Assembly (NCBI RefSeq): GCF_040659735.1
Contig: NZ_JBFANZ010000005.1
Location: 62,001 to 126,000 of the forward strand
DNA length: 64,000 nt
Reading direction: 5' to 3'
Source: Micromonospora_I sp040659735
Lineage (GTDB): Bacteria; Actinomycetota; Actinomycetes; Mycobacteriales; Micromonosporaceae
Under the pieces are notes generated by a model, which saw only the letters and a list, made by a program, of their open reading frames with translations, ran no database searches and was not told the origin of the DNA. This document shows positions 51,205-59,712 of the stretch, piece after piece. Numbering within the stretch: position 1 is the first letter of the stretch; each line of letters starts with the position of its first letter. Position numbers and translations under genes: made by a program.

Positions 51205-52215
51205 TCACGTGGGACGGGGATCCGCGCGATCGTGGCGGTCGCGGACGGGCCGGCGCAGCTCGCCGGCATCACCGGTCATGTCTGCTTGTCGCCGGGTGGT
51301 GCCGAGCCGCGCGCGGACCGCGGTTGCGGCGCACAGGATGACGACGAGGCCTCCGGCGATCGTGGTCCCGGTGATGTGCTCGCCCAACAGCAGACCTGCC
51401 CAGGCGATGCTCATGACGGGCTGGGCGAGTTGCACCTGGCTGACCTGAGCCATCGGCCCGATGGCCAGGCCGTGATACCAGGCGAAGAAGCCGAGGAACA
51501 TGCTGACCACGCCGAGGTAGCCAAAGGCCGCCCACTGCACCAAAGTCCCCTGCTGGCTCTGCTGGGCCGCCGAAACCACCGTCAGGACCACCATCAGCGG
51601 CGAGCACAGGACGAGCGCCCAGGAGACGGTCTGCCAGGCGCCCAGCTCGCGCGCGAGCAGGCCTCCTTCGGCATAACCGACGGCCGCGGACACCACCGCG
51701 CCGAAAAGCAGCAGATCGCCCCAGTGCAGCTGACCCAAGCCACCCCACTGCGCGGACGCGAAGGCCATCGCGGCGAACGCGCCGACGCCCGCGGCGACCC
51801 AGAACCCGACCGGTGGATGCTCGTGCCCACGAATGACGGCCATCACCGCCGTGGCAGCCGGCAGCATGGCGATGACGACCGCACCGTGACTGGCTGGCGC
51901 GCTCGTGAGTGCGAACGACGTCAGCAGCGGGAAGCCGACAACGACGCCACCACCGACCACGGCGAGTCGGGGCCATTGCGCACCACGAGGCAGCCGTTGG
52001 CGGGTGACGGCCAGCGCCACGACGGCCAGAGCCGCCGCCACAACCGCCCGGGCAGAGCCGATGAACAGCGGCGAAAGTCCGCCCACCGCCACCCGAGTAA
52101 GAGGGACCGTGAACGAAAAGGCCGCTACTCCCAGCAGTCCCCACCACAGGCCCGATGTGCGGGTATCCGATACCGCAGGGTCCGCAACCGTAGTAGCGCT
52201 ACTCTGATCTCTCAT
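51205..52215 (-). CDS. EamA/DMT family permease
   Basis: Drug/metabolite transporter of 336 residues with ten hydrophobic segments in two EamA repeats (about 22-155 and 170-300). The first helix carries SFTVPLTRVAVGGLSPLFIGSARAV and the second repeat ends in LAQPVMSIAWAGLLLGEHITGTTIAGGLVVILCA (typical WAxLLLGE). The tail of about 30 residues is charged. Start ATG at 52215 overlaps head to head with the divergent MocR gene's ATG at 52214, and no ribosome site is at the right distance, so it is probably leaderless. Likely the transport target of that regulator (inference). Confidence 0.9.
   Translation of the reverse strand: MRDQSSATTVADPAVSDTRTSGLWWGLLGVAAFSFTVPLTRVAVGGLSPLFIGSARAVVAAALAVVALAVTRQRLPRGAQWPRLAVVGGGVVVGFPLLTSFALTSAPASHGAVVIAMLPAATAVMAVIRGHEHPPVGFWVAAGVGAFAAMAFASAQWGGLGQLHWGDLLLFGAVVSAAVGYAEGGLLARELGAWQTVSWALVLCSPLMVVLTVVSAAQQSQQGTLVQWAAFGYLGVVSMFLGFFAWYHGLAIGPMAQVSQVQLAQPVMSIAWAGLLLGEHITGTTIAGGLVVILCAATAVRARLGTTRRQADMTGDAGELRRPVRDRHDRADPRPT
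52192..52203. promoter_or_regulatory. perfect palindrome, candidate MocR operator
   Basis: AGTAGCGCTACT, a perfect 12-bp palindrome. It overlaps a TACTCT (52200-52205) that could serve as the -10 of a leaderless MocR transcript and lies within the first codons of the EamA gene. Confidence 0.45.
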
Positions 52216-53626
52216 GAATGACGGTAGCAGCTCCCGGATTGCCGCAGGTCTGCGGAAATGGATCGCTACGGCGGTGCCTGGTGCCCGGCTGCCTTCAACG
52301 CGAGAGCTGGTCGCCCAGTACGGGGCAAGCCCGGTAACGGTGCAGAATGCGCTACGGACCCTCACCGTCCAAGGGCTCATCGAGACTCACCCCGGGGTCG
52401 GCACGTTCATCCGAGCGGTGCGCACCGCGCGACCGGCCGACTACGGCTGGCAGACCGCGGCCCTGCGCTCACCCCGAACGCGCATCCAGTCGGTCTCCAC
52501 CGCGCTGCGCAGCACTCCCAACGACGTTATCGCCCTGCATGCGGGCTACCCCGACCGTGAACTTCTCCCGGGGCGTCTGATCCGTTCAGCCCTCACGCGT
52601 GCAGCGCGCGCTGACGCGGCCCTGACCCGCCCTCCCGCGGCAGGCCTGCCGGAACTGCAGTCCTGGTTCGCCGATGAGCTCGGCGCCGTGACCCCGGCTG
52701 GGGTCACGCCACCCACACCCAGCGACGTCATCATTCTCCCCGGAAGCCAGAGCGGACTGAGCTCGGTGTTCCGCGCCCTGGCAGGGACCGGGCAACCCCT
52801 GCTGATGGAGTCCCCGACGTACTGGGGAGCCATCCTGGCCGCACAGCAAGCCGGCGTCCTCGTCGTGCCGGTGCCCACCGGCCCTGCCGGCCCGGACCCC
52901 GACGAACTGGCACGCGCCTTCCGCGAGACGGCCGCACGCCTGTTTTACGCGCAACCGAACTACGCCAACCCCACCGGAACGCAATGGCCGACGGCACTGC
53001 ATGGGCAGGTACTCGAGGTGGTGCGCGAGCACGGCGCGTTCCTGGTCGAGGACGACTGGGCACACGACTTCGGCATCACCAGCACCCCGACGCCCGTGGC
53101 CGCCCACGACGACCGCGGACACGTCGTCTACCTGCGCTCGCTCACCAAGAGCGTGTCCCCGGCCATCCGCGTCGCCGCGGTAATCGCCCGCGGACCGGCG
53201 CGTGAACGGATCCTGGCCGATCGCGGGGCCGAGTCGATGTATGTCAGCAGCCTGCTCCAAACCGCGGCGCTCGACATCGTCACCCAACCGGCCTGGCGCA
53301 CACACCTCCGCGGCCTGCACCAGCAACTCGGCACACGGCGCGACCTTCTCGCCACCGCCCTGCAGGAGCACGCACCACGAGCAGACATCGACCACGTGCC
53401 GGCAGGAGGCCTGAACCTGTGGGTACGCCTTCCCGACGGAACGGACGTCCACCAGCTCGCGTACGACTGCGAGAAAGCCGGACTGATCATCGCCCCCGGA
53501 ACCGAATGGTTTCCCGCAGAACCCACCGGACCGTTCGTACGGCTCAACTACGCAGGGCCCAACCCCGCAGCCTTCCCCGCCGGCGCGCGCATCCTCGGCC
53601 AGGCACTCGCGCACCAGCCGGCCTGA
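52214..53626 (+). CDS. MocR-type GntR/aminotransferase regulator
   Basis: MocR/PdxR-subfamily regulator of 470 residues. GntR winged helix at 1-75 (LRKWIATAVPGARLPSTRELVAQYGASPVTVQNALRTL; core PSTRELVAQYGASPVTVQ), linker, then a fold-type-I aminotransferase domain with PNYANPTGTQWP, VEDDWAHDF (PLP-ring Asp) and the PLP Lys in YLRSLTKSVSPAIRVA. Binds PLP or a PLP-amino acid adduct as effector. Divergent from the EamA permease with overlapping start codons and a perfect palindrome close by, so it should regulate that permease, perhaps an amino acid exporter (inference). Confidence 0.92.
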   Translation: MNDGSSSRIAAGLRKWIATAVPGARLPSTRELVAQYGASPVTVQNALRTLTVQGLIETHPGVGTFIRAVRTARPADYGWQTAALRSPRTRIQSVSTALRSTPNDVIALHAGYPDRELLPGRLIRSALTRAARADAALTRPPAAGLPELQSWFADELGAVTPAGVTPPTPSDVIILPGSQSGLSSVFRALAGTGQPLLMESPTYWGAILAAQQAGVLVVPVPTGPAGPDPDELARAFRETAARLFYAQPNYANPTGTQWPTALHGQVLEVVREHGAFLVEDDWAHDFGITSTPTPVAAHDDRGHVVYLRSLTKSVSPAIRVAAVIARGPARERILADRGAESMYVSSLLQTAALDIVTQPAWRTHLRGLHQQLGTRRDLLATALQEHAPRADIDHVPAGGLNLWVRLPDGTDVHQLAYDCEKAGLIIAPGTEWFPAEPTGPFVRLNYAGPNPAAFPAGARILGQALAHQPA

Positions 53627-53698
53627 CACGCAACGGAGAGGGGGCGCGTACCCGGGGCATGGTCCGGTAGCGAACGCTGATCACCGCCACGGCGGGAC

Positions 53699-53777
53699 CG
53701 ACCGACGGCTGAGGCCCGCGCTCCCCGGCTTTTCTGGTTCCGCAGGCGACCAGCTTGATCACACCATCCGTCGGTCG
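53699..53777. repeat. 10-bp inverted repeat with 59-nt loop
   Basis: CGACCGACGG (53699-53708) and CCGTCGGTCG (53768-53777), perfect arms, in the 178-nt gap between the MocR and DUF2786 genes. The loop contains a short T run (GGCTTTTC). It could be a terminator of MocR or an operator; not resolved. Confidence 0.35.
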
Positions 53778-53804
53778 CCGTACCTGCTCCGTAACCTTGT
53801 CCGG

Positions 53805-55043
53805 GTGACAACGGTGCGGGAGAGAATCAGCGCGGTACTCAACGGGGCGATCGGCTACGAACGCGGGCTGGACGCGCTGACCGTCATACCGTCGGCTGAG
53901 GTCGACCCCGTGCTGATCGCCGTCCTCCACGACGCGTTCACCGCGCTGTGGCAGGGCGGCTGGCAGCCGGTCGAGCTGCACCGGGTCGTTGCCCGACGGG
54001 GCGACACGATGCACGCCCACCTGGTGACAGACGCGGTCGCCGCGCACCTGCGGCAGTTCCCCCCGGCCGCCGTCGACGAGCGGTGGCTGGGACAGGCCGA
54101 CGCGCTCGGCGCGCACGTCTGGTGGACCGACCCCGCCACGTACCTCGACGAGATCGCCACCCGCTGGAAGCTCGACCGGGTGGCCGTACTCGACGTGGTG
54201 TTGACCCTGCTCGCGACCCTGTCCGAACTGCCGCCCATCGAGGTGCTCGTCCCGCCGCCCGGAACCGCCCTTCCTCGCGGCCACCGCTCAGGCATCGGTG
54301 GATCGGGTGCACGCCGGCCGATCGACGTGCGGCTCCTGGACCGGGTGCGTGCACTGCTCGCCAAGGCCGAGTCGAGCACGTACCCGGCGGAGGCGGAGAC
54401 GTACACCGCCAAGGCCCAGGAACTCGTCGCCCGACACAGCCTCGACGAGGCGCTGCTGGTCGCGCGGGGCGGCGGCGCGGAGGTCGTGCCCTTCGCGCGG
54501 CGGATCGGCGTGGACCATCCGTACGAGGACGAGAAGGCGACCCTGCTCGACGCCGTCGCCCGGGCCAACCGCTGCCACGCGGTATGGTCGCCAGAGCTCG
54601 GATTCGCTACCGTCTTCGGCTTCGACGCCGACATTGACGCGGTCGACCTGCTGCACACCTCGCTGCTGCTGCAGGCGCACCGGGCGATGGCACAAGCCGA
54701 ACCGCCTGGCGGCAAGGCGGGCCGGGCCCGGCTGAAGACGTTCCGGCAGTCCTTCCTCGTGGCGTTCGCGGTGCGGATCGGTGAGCGGCTGGCCGGTGCC
54801 GCCGAGGCCGCCCTGGCCGACGCCACCCGGACCTCCGGCGAGGCCGGGACCGCCGACGCGCCCGACCTGCTGCCGGTGCTCGCCTCCCGCGACGAGCAGG
54901 TTCACGAGGTCATGCGCAGCGTCTTCCCCCGCACGGTCCGGGCCCGGGGCAGCCGGGTCGACAGCCGCGAGGGCTGGGACTCCGGCCGGGCCGCCGCCGA
55001 CCGTGCCGCCCTGCACACCCGGAACGCCGCGCAAAGCCGCTAG
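53805..55043 (+). CDS. DUF2786 domain protein
   Basis: Cytoplasmic protein of 412 residues. The central part (about 170-215) matches DUF2786: LLDRVRALLAKAESSTYPAEAETYTAKAQELVARHSLDEALL, with the core KAESSTYPAEAETYTAKAQ. A second conserved block (HPYEDEKATLLDAVARANRC and VFGFDADIDAVDLLHTSLL) follows. Function unknown for the family. N-terminal 150 residues are helical with no known motif. GTG start at 53805; no ribosome site seen, so it may be leaderless. Confidence 0.8.
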   Translation: MTTVRERISAVLNGAIGYERGLDALTVIPSAEVDPVLIAVLHDAFTALWQGGWQPVELHRVVARRGDTMHAHLVTDAVAAHLRQFPPAAVDERWLGQADALGAHVWWTDPATYLDEIATRWKLDRVAVLDVVLTLLATLSELPPIEVLVPPPGTALPRGHRSGIGGSGARRPIDVRLLDRVRALLAKAESSTYPAEAETYTAKAQELVARHSLDEALLVARGGGAEVVPFARRIGVDHPYEDEKATLLDAVARANRCHAVWSPELGFATVFGFDADIDAVDLLHTSLLLQAHRAMAQAEPPGGKAGRARLKTFRQSFLVAFAVRIGERLAGAAEAALADATRTSGEAGTADAPDLLPVLASRDEQVHEVMRSVFPRTVRARGSRVDSREGWDSGRAAADRAALHTRNAAQSR

Positions 55044-55419
55044 CCGCCGCTTCAGTCGACGCTGCCGCCCGCGCGCATCAGCGGGGTATCGAGAAACTCC
55101 TGTATCGGACGGGCGACCGTGCCGAACCCGAGTGAGGTGGTCACCTCGAGCTCGAGCGGGGAGGCCTGGGTGCGATCCGAAACCCTCGCGCGGTACCGCG
55201 TGAACCGATGAGCGCCAACGAGACCGACAAGGAGTGGCCCGTCATCGCGACCGCGGGCATCGATGTCGCCGAGGGCCACGACGATCAGGTCGTCACATCG
55301 GTTGTACGGCTCTTCGCTTCGCGGTTATGGTGGAGGGGATGTGAGCCGCTGACACTTCCGCGCCCGCGACGAGGCACTGCCCGGCGGGCAACAGAGATGT
55401 ATCTCTTCGGTGGTGTTGC
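55044..55419. other. leader region of ABC-F gene; no supported gene
   Basis: 376 bases. Minus strand 55279-55052 is open for 75 codons (GTG start, VGLVGAHRFTRYRARVSD) but shows no family I trust. On the plus strand, 55302-55406 holds a promoter, a five-codon ORF and two small hairpins ahead of the ABC-F gene. Confidence 0.35.
55302..55406 (+). promoter_or_regulatory. promoter and structured leader of ABC-F gene
   Basis: -35 TTGTAC (55302-55307), 18-bp spacer, -10 TATGGT (55326-55331). Hairpins TGCCC-GGC-GGGCA (55378-55390) and AGAGAT-GT-ATCTCT (55393-55406) follow, the latter ending 13 nt before the start codon. ATG GTG GAG GGG ATG TGA at 55327-55344 is a five-codon ORF, but it straddles the -10 and expected start. 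Could be attenuation control, as for other antibiotic-resistance ABC-F genes. Confidence 0.4.
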
Positions 55420-57027
55420 ATGCCCGCATCAGCTCTGCTCGCCCATGACCTCGTCCGCACCCTCGGCACCCGCCGCGTGCTCGACGGCGTCTCCCTCACC
55501 GCCGCCCCCGGCCACCGGATCGGGCTCATCGGCGAGAACGGCACCGGGAAATCGACGCTGCTACGGCTGCTCGCCGGGGCGGACGAGCCGGACGCCGGCA
55601 CCGTCGTGCGCCCCGCCGACCTGGGCTTCCTGCACCAGGAGATGCCGTACGACCCAGCGGCGACGATCACCGACGTGCTCGACGACGCCCTGCGCGAAGC
55701 CCGCGACGACCTCGCTGAACTCGACCGACTCACGCACGCCCTCGCCGCGACACCGGAGGGCTTCGACGGATACACCGACCTGCTCGGCGCGTACGGAGAG
55801 CGGCTCGACCGCGCTCAGGAGCACGACGCGTGGGACGCCGACCGGCGTGCGGAGATCGTCCTCGCGGGACTCGGCCTCGGGCGGATTCCGCACGACCGTA
55901 CGCTCGAGTCGCTCTCGGGCGGACAGCGCGGCCGGCTCGCGCTCGCCGCCCTCCTGGTCCGGCGCCCCACGGCGCTGCTGCTCGATGAGCCCACCAACCA
56001 CCTCGACGACGACGCCGCGGCCTTCGTGGAAGCGCAGCTGCGTGGCCTGCCCGGCGTCGTCGTGGTGGCGAGCCACGACCGGGCCTTCCTCGACGCCGCC
56101 TGCACGGACCTGATCGACCTCGACCCGGCGGTGGAGGGCCCGACCCGCTACGGCGGCAACTACACGGCGTACCAGTCGGAGAAGCGTGCCGAGCGGGAAC
56201 GCTGGCAGCGGCGCTTCGACGACGAACAGGAAGAGCTGAACGATCTGCGCCGGGTGGTCGCGGTGACCGCGCGTCAGGTCGCGCCGGGCCACGGCCCGCG
56301 GGACAGCGAGAAGATGGGCTACGGGCACACCGCCGGCCGGGTGCAGAACCAGATCTCGCGGCGGGTTCGCAACGCTGCCCGTCGGCTCGACGAACTGGAG
56401 CGCGACCAGGTGCGCAGACCGCCGGAACCGCTGCGTTTACGGGCGCCGGCGTTCGCCACCACCGCCACCGACGGGATCGTGATGGCGCTCCGTGACGTCC
56501 GGGTGCCGGGTCGACTCACCCTCGACCGCCTCGACGTGTCGGCCACCGACCGTCTGCTGGTCACCGGAGCGAACGGAACCGGCAAGTCGACGCTGCTCGC
56601 GGTGCTGGCGGGGCGGCTGGAAGCTGCCGGTGAGGTCCGCCGGCGGCGGGGCCTGCGGGTCGGTCTGCTGACCCAGGACACCGTTTTCGACCGGCCGGAC
56701 CGCACCGCCCAGGAGACCTACGAGCTGGAATTGGGCGCCGAGCGCGCCGGGTCCGTACCGCTGGGCTCCCTCGGCCTGATCGCCCCGCGCGACGCACGCA
56801 GGCCGGTCGGTGAGCTGTCGGTCGGCCAGCGGCGTCGGCTCGCGTTGGCGCTGCTGGTGGCCGACCCGCCCGAGTTGCTGCTGCTGGACGAGCCCACCAA
56901 CCACCTCGCACCCGGGCTCTGCGACGAACTGGAAGAGGCTCTCGGGACGGGTCCCGGCGCCGTCGTGATGGCCAGCCATGATCGCTGGTTGCGGTCCCGC
57001 TGGCCGGGGCAGGAAGTCCGATTGTGA
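55420..57027 (+). CDS. ABC-F family ATPase (ribosomal protection type)
   Basis: Soluble protein of 535 residues with two ABC domains and no membrane segment. Domain 1: Walker A GENGTGKSTLL near 39, signature LSGGQRGRLALAALL, Walker B LLLDEPTNHLD. Domain 2: GANGTGKSTLL near 385, LSVGQRRRLALALL, LLLLDEPTNHLA. The linker (about 245-330, charged helices with RRVVAVTARQVAPGHGPRDSEKMGY) is the antibiotic-resistance determinant region that reaches into the ribosome in TlrC/OleB/VmlR-type proteins. May confer macrolide, lincosamide or similar tolerance (inference). ATG has no clear ribosome site, consistent with leader control. Confidence 0.93.
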   Translation: MPASALLAHDLVRTLGTRRVLDGVSLTAAPGHRIGLIGENGTGKSTLLRLLAGADEPDAGTVVRPADLGFLHQEMPYDPAATITDVLDDALREARDDLAELDRLTHALAATPEGFDGYTDLLGAYGERLDRAQEHDAWDADRRAEIVLAGLGLGRIPHDRTLESLSGGQRGRLALAALLVRRPTALLLDEPTNHLDDDAAAFVEAQLRGLPGVVVVASHDRAFLDAACTDLIDLDPAVEGPTRYGGNYTAYQSEKRAERERWQRRFDDEQEELNDLRRVVAVTARQVAPGHGPRDSEKMGYGHTAGRVQNQISRRVRNAARRLDELERDQVRRPPEPLRLRAPAFATTATDGIVMALRDVRVPGRLTLDRLDVSATDRLLVTGANGTGKSTLLAVLAGRLEAAGEVRRRRGLRVGLLTQDTVFDRPDRTAQETYELELGAERAGSVPLGSLGLIAPRDARRPVGELSVGQRRRLALALLVADPPELLLLDEPTNHLAPGLCDELEEALGTGPGAVVMASHDRWLRSRWPGQEVRL

Positions 57028-57033
57028 GCGCGA

Positions 57034-57051
57034 CCCTCCTCGGCCGGAGGG
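57034..57051. terminator. short hairpin between ABC-F and lipoprotein genes
   Basis: CCCTCC-TCGGCC-GGAGGG, perfect 6-bp arms, 7 nt after the ABC-F stop and 25 nt from the convergent lipoprotein stop. Confidence 0.45.
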
Positions 57052-57075
57052 CGGTCGTTCAGATGGGCTGGCGTT

Positions 57076-57702
57076 TCAGCCGACGCCCCGCATCGGAGCT
57101 GGACGGTCGCGAAGCCCGGGGCGGCCCACGGCGCCTTCCCGGGCGGCACGGAAGACGATCGTTGTGCTGAAGGTGGCGCCGTCGACCTGGTAGGCGTAGC
57201 AACCCGGCCCGTCGACAACTGTCGTTGCCGGTATGTCGTTCTCCGACGTGCTCAGGTCGGCGTAGTGGCCGCCGTCGCGCTCCTCGCCGCGGTAGGAGAA
57301 CGTGACGCTCGCGGTTCCCTTACCGTCGATCCGGCCAGCCCGGACGAGGACAGGTCCAATGTAGCCGGTGCTGATCCAACGGACCTTCTTCACGTAGCTG
57401 CCGTTGGACCCGGCGTCCTGGTCCCGCAGTTCCAGGACGGTACCTTCCATGAAGTAGTCGGCCACCGGGTACAGCGGGCCCCCGCCGAGCACCGCTGTCG
57501 CCACGCCGGGGCCCGACCAGGACTGGCGAGGGGTCGTCGGACATTCGGCGCCGGCGGCGACGGTGGGCAGTCGCAGCGGCCGGACGGGCAGCGCCCCCGG
57601 GGGTGTGGAACGCGGCGCGCCTGGATCTGTGGGTGCCGGATCGTCACACGCGGCGAAGACGGGCAGAGCCAGCACGGTGAGCAGAAGAGCGCGACCTCTC
57701 AT
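57076..57702 (-). CDS. putative lipoprotein, function unknown
   Basis: Predicted lipoprotein of 208 residues: MRGRALLLTVLALPVFAAC has a lipobox F-A-A-C at residue 19. A Pro-rich linker (to about 45) is followed by a single domain with two Cys (one in GAECPTTPRQSW, one in DGPGCYAYQVDG) that may form a disulfide. VRWISTGYIGPVLVRAGRIDGKGTASVTF and GCYAYQVDGATFSTTIVFRA look like beta strands of an immunoglobulin-like or jelly-roll fold. Family not recognised by name. Monocistronic, convergent with the ABC-F gene. Confidence 0.8.
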   Translation of the reverse strand: MRGRALLLTVLALPVFAACDDPAPTDPGAPRSTPPGALPVRPLRLPTVAAGAECPTTPRQSWSGPGVATAVLGGGPLYPVADYFMEGTVLELRDQDAGSNGSYVKKVRWISTGYIGPVLVRAGRIDGKGTASVTFSYRGEERDGGHYADLSTSENDIPATTVVDGPGCYAYQVDGATFSTTIVFRAAREGAVGRPGLRDRPAPMRGVG

Positions 57703-57823
57703 ACGTCAAGGACTCGTACGGTCGGGGGAACGGTTGCGTGACGCGCCGTTTCTTCGGCTCGACGGACGTGTCGAACGTGGTCCCGGTGCAGGTGAGCTCG
57801 CGCGGGCGATCTCGGAAAAGACG

Positions 57824-58795
57824 TCACGGGTTCCGTGATCGGCGGGCCGGCGTGGGCGCGGTGGTGCGTCCCGGTACGCGCCGCTCGCGGGGTCTGCGCG
57901 ACCGGTGGAAGGCAGGTCGCCGCGGTAGCCGCCGGGTGTTGCAGGGGCGGCGCATCGCGGGTGTGGCGGGCGTGGCGAGCAGCAGGACACCGAGGATGGC
58001 GAGCGCCGTGGCGAGTACGGCGACGACCGTCGCGCGCGGGGTCAGTGCCGTGTTCTGGCGGAGTAGCACGAATCCGACCACCGCTGCGGTGACGGGGTTG
58101 GCGATGGTCAGGGTGGCCAGTGGGGCGCCGAGTCCGGTTTGGTAGGCGGCCTGCGACAGCAGCAGCCCGCCGACGGAGAGGACGGCGACCGCGGCTGCCG
58201 TGGCGGCGGTCGTGGCGTCGGGGATCGCGCCTGACGCCGGGTCGGTGAGGCGCAGCATGACGGTCTGGGTGAGCACCGAGGAGATACCGAAGGCGATCCC
58301 GCTGGCGGTCGCGAGGCGCAGGCCACGGGCACGGGCGGACGCGTTGCTGGCGCGACCCAGCACCGTGATGGCGGCGGCGGTCAGGACGCTGAGTGCGACG
58401 ATCCCGGGGGTGTCGAGTGCTTCGGTGGGTGCCCCGGTGTCGACGGCGAGCAGCAGTCCGCCGAGTCCGGTGAGGGTGGCTGTCGCACCCCGCCATTCGC
58501 GTCCGGTGACCCGCCGTCCGGTGACCGCTGCGCCGATGGGCAGCGCGAGGACCAGGGTCAGCGCGCCGAGAGGTTGCACGACGGCCAGCGAGGCGTATCG
58601 CAGCGCCACGATGTGCAGGACGGCGCCGCCGGCGTTGAGGCTGACGGAGCCCCACCAGCGCGCGGAGCGGAGCAGCGCCCAGGGGTTCGCCGGGCGGCGT
58701 GACCGTGCGGCGAAACGCTCCTGGGCGACGGCGGAGAGCGCGTACGCGATCGCGGAGAGCACGGACAGCGCGACGGCCGTCAGTGTCGCGGTCAT
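57824..58795 (-). CDS. DMT superfamily (EamA-like) permease
   Basis: Membrane protein of 323 residues with nine to ten hydrophobic segments. ALSVLSAIAYALSAVAQERFAAR opens the protein, ALRYASLAVVQPLGALTLVLALPIGA forms the first-repeat end and LATLTIANPVTAAVVGFVLLRQ the second, as in DMT/EamA and related magnesium-transporter-like (NIPA) proteins. A basic tail of about 45 residues (many Arg/Pro) follows the last helix and is unusual. ATG at 58795 overlaps the small upstream ORF (ATGA). Last gene of a TetR-led operon, so likely an efflux pump controlled by that TetR (inference). Confidence 0.87.
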   Translation of the reverse strand: MTATLTAVALSVLSAIAYALSAVAQERFAARSRRPANPWALLRSARWWGSVSLNAGGAVLHIVALRYASLAVVQPLGALTLVLALPIGAAVTGRRVTGREWRGATATLTGLGGLLLAVDTGAPTEALDTPGIVALSVLTAAAITVLGRASNASARARGLRLATASGIAFGISSVLTQTVMLRLTDPASGAIPDATTAATAAAVAVLSVGGLLLSQAAYQTGLGAPLATLTIANPVTAAVVGFVLLRQNTALTPRATVVAVLATALAILGVLLLATPATPAMRRPCNTRRLPRRPAFHRSRRPRERRVPGRTTAPTPARRSRNP

Positions 58796-58992
58796 GCCGG
58801 CGCCGCGCTGGCGTTGCCGACCGCCGTCACCACGTTGCCGTCGATCGCGAGCCGGCCGAGCTTGTACGCGGCGAACAGGGCGGCCACCAGCCGCAGCTCG
58901 CGCACCGGGCGGGGGCGCGCAGGGACGCGGCGTACGTGCGCCGTGGTGGCGGACTCCGGCGACAGGATGAAGCCGGCGAACACGCTGATCAT
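58792..58992 (-). CDS. small conserved-position ORF between TetR and DMT genes
   Basis: 66-residue protein, MISVFAGFILSPESATTAHV at the start, with one amphipathic/hydrophobic stretch (LRLVAALFAAYKLGRLAIDG). Its ATG overlaps the TetR stop and its own stop overlaps the DMT start, both as ATGA, which strongly favours real translation. No family recognised. It might be an accessory subunit of the transporter or simply couple translation. Confidence 0.65.
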   Translation of the reverse strand: MISVFAGFILSPESATTAHVRRVPARPRPVRELRLVAALFAAYKLGRLAIDGNVVTAVGNASAAPA

Positions 58993-59588
58993 GGTACGGG
59001 CAGGCCGTGGCTGACCTGGTCGAAAGCGTCGTCGATGAGGTCAGACAGCGTCGCGTCGCTGCACCCCTCCGACCACATGTCGAGGGCGGTCTTGAAACAG
59101 GAGGCCGAAACGGCGGCGAGGAGTCCGGGATAGAGGTCGCGCCTGGCATCGGTGCCGGTGCGCTCGGCGATGAGCTCGACGAGCTGCTGGTGCATGGCTT
59201 CGAAGACGGTCAGGTGCTGGGCCAGTAACGCGGGATTGTCCTTGACCAGCCGCATGAAGGCGACGATCTGGTGCTCTTCCTGCCTCGGCGGTTCGATCAC
59301 CGTGCCCACCACGGCCCGCAACGACTGCCAGATCGGCTCGTCGGCCGGCCGCGACCGCAGCGCGTCCGCGATGTCGGTGACGCGCTGCTGCAGTTCCGCG
59401 ACGATCGCCTCCTCCTTGCTGGAGAAGTAGTTGCGGAAGGTGCGTGGCGAGACGTCGGCGGCCTCGGCGATGGCCTCCGGCGTCAGGGAATCGAGACCAT
59501 GTTCGACGGCGAGTCGCAGCGCGGCGCGACTGAGCGCGAGTCGGGTCGCGAGTTTTTTGCGCTCGCGAAGGCTCATCTCACCGGTCAT
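58989..59588 (-). CDS. TetR family regulator
   Basis: TetR protein of 199 residues. HTH at about 20-60: AVEHGLDSLTPEAIAEAADVSPRTFRNYFSSKEEAIVAE (core TPEAIAEAADVSPRTFRNYF), then a helical effector domain with WQSLRAVVGTVIEPPRQEEHQIVAFMRLV typical of TetR_C proteins of MftR/AcrR type. The ATG at 59588 is preferred; frames upstream run through the operator. It leads an operon with a small protein and a DMT permease, and a CTTGCCA-AGC-TGGCAAG operator lies 23 nt upstream, consistent with autorepression. Confidence 0.88.
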   Translation of the reverse strand: MTGEMSLRERKKLATRLALSRAALRLAVEHGLDSLTPEAIAEAADVSPRTFRNYFSSKEEAIVAELQQRVTDIADALRSRPADEPIWQSLRAVVGTVIEPPRQEEHQIVAFMRLVKDNPALLAQHLTVFEAMHQQLVELIAERTGTDARRDLYPGLLAAVSASCFKTALDMWSEGCSDATLSDLIDDAFDQVSHGLPVP

Positions 59589-59610
59589 GCGCCCAACACT
59601 AACAGCAGAT

Positions 59611-59644
59611 CTTGCCAAGCTGGCAAGTTTTCCACCTTGGCAAG
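59611..59644. promoter_or_regulatory. TetR operator cluster
   Basis: CTTGCCA-AGC-TGGCAAG (59611-59627) is a perfect 7-bp inverted repeat. A second site, CTTGGCAAG (59636-59644), repeats the same half-sites. They lie 23 nt upstream of the TetR ATG. Confidence 0.6.
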
Positions 59645-59712
59645 TTGGTGTGCCGTCTCACAATGCTGGGCACCCGGCCCGGGTCACCGTCGTCCGCGCG
59701 CCGATCGGCGTG

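Noticed and set aside
55052..55279. 75-codon minus-strand frame upstream of the ABC-F gene
   Set aside because: No family I can support, and it overlaps the ABC-F promoter region by position; kept only as a note in the intergenic entry.
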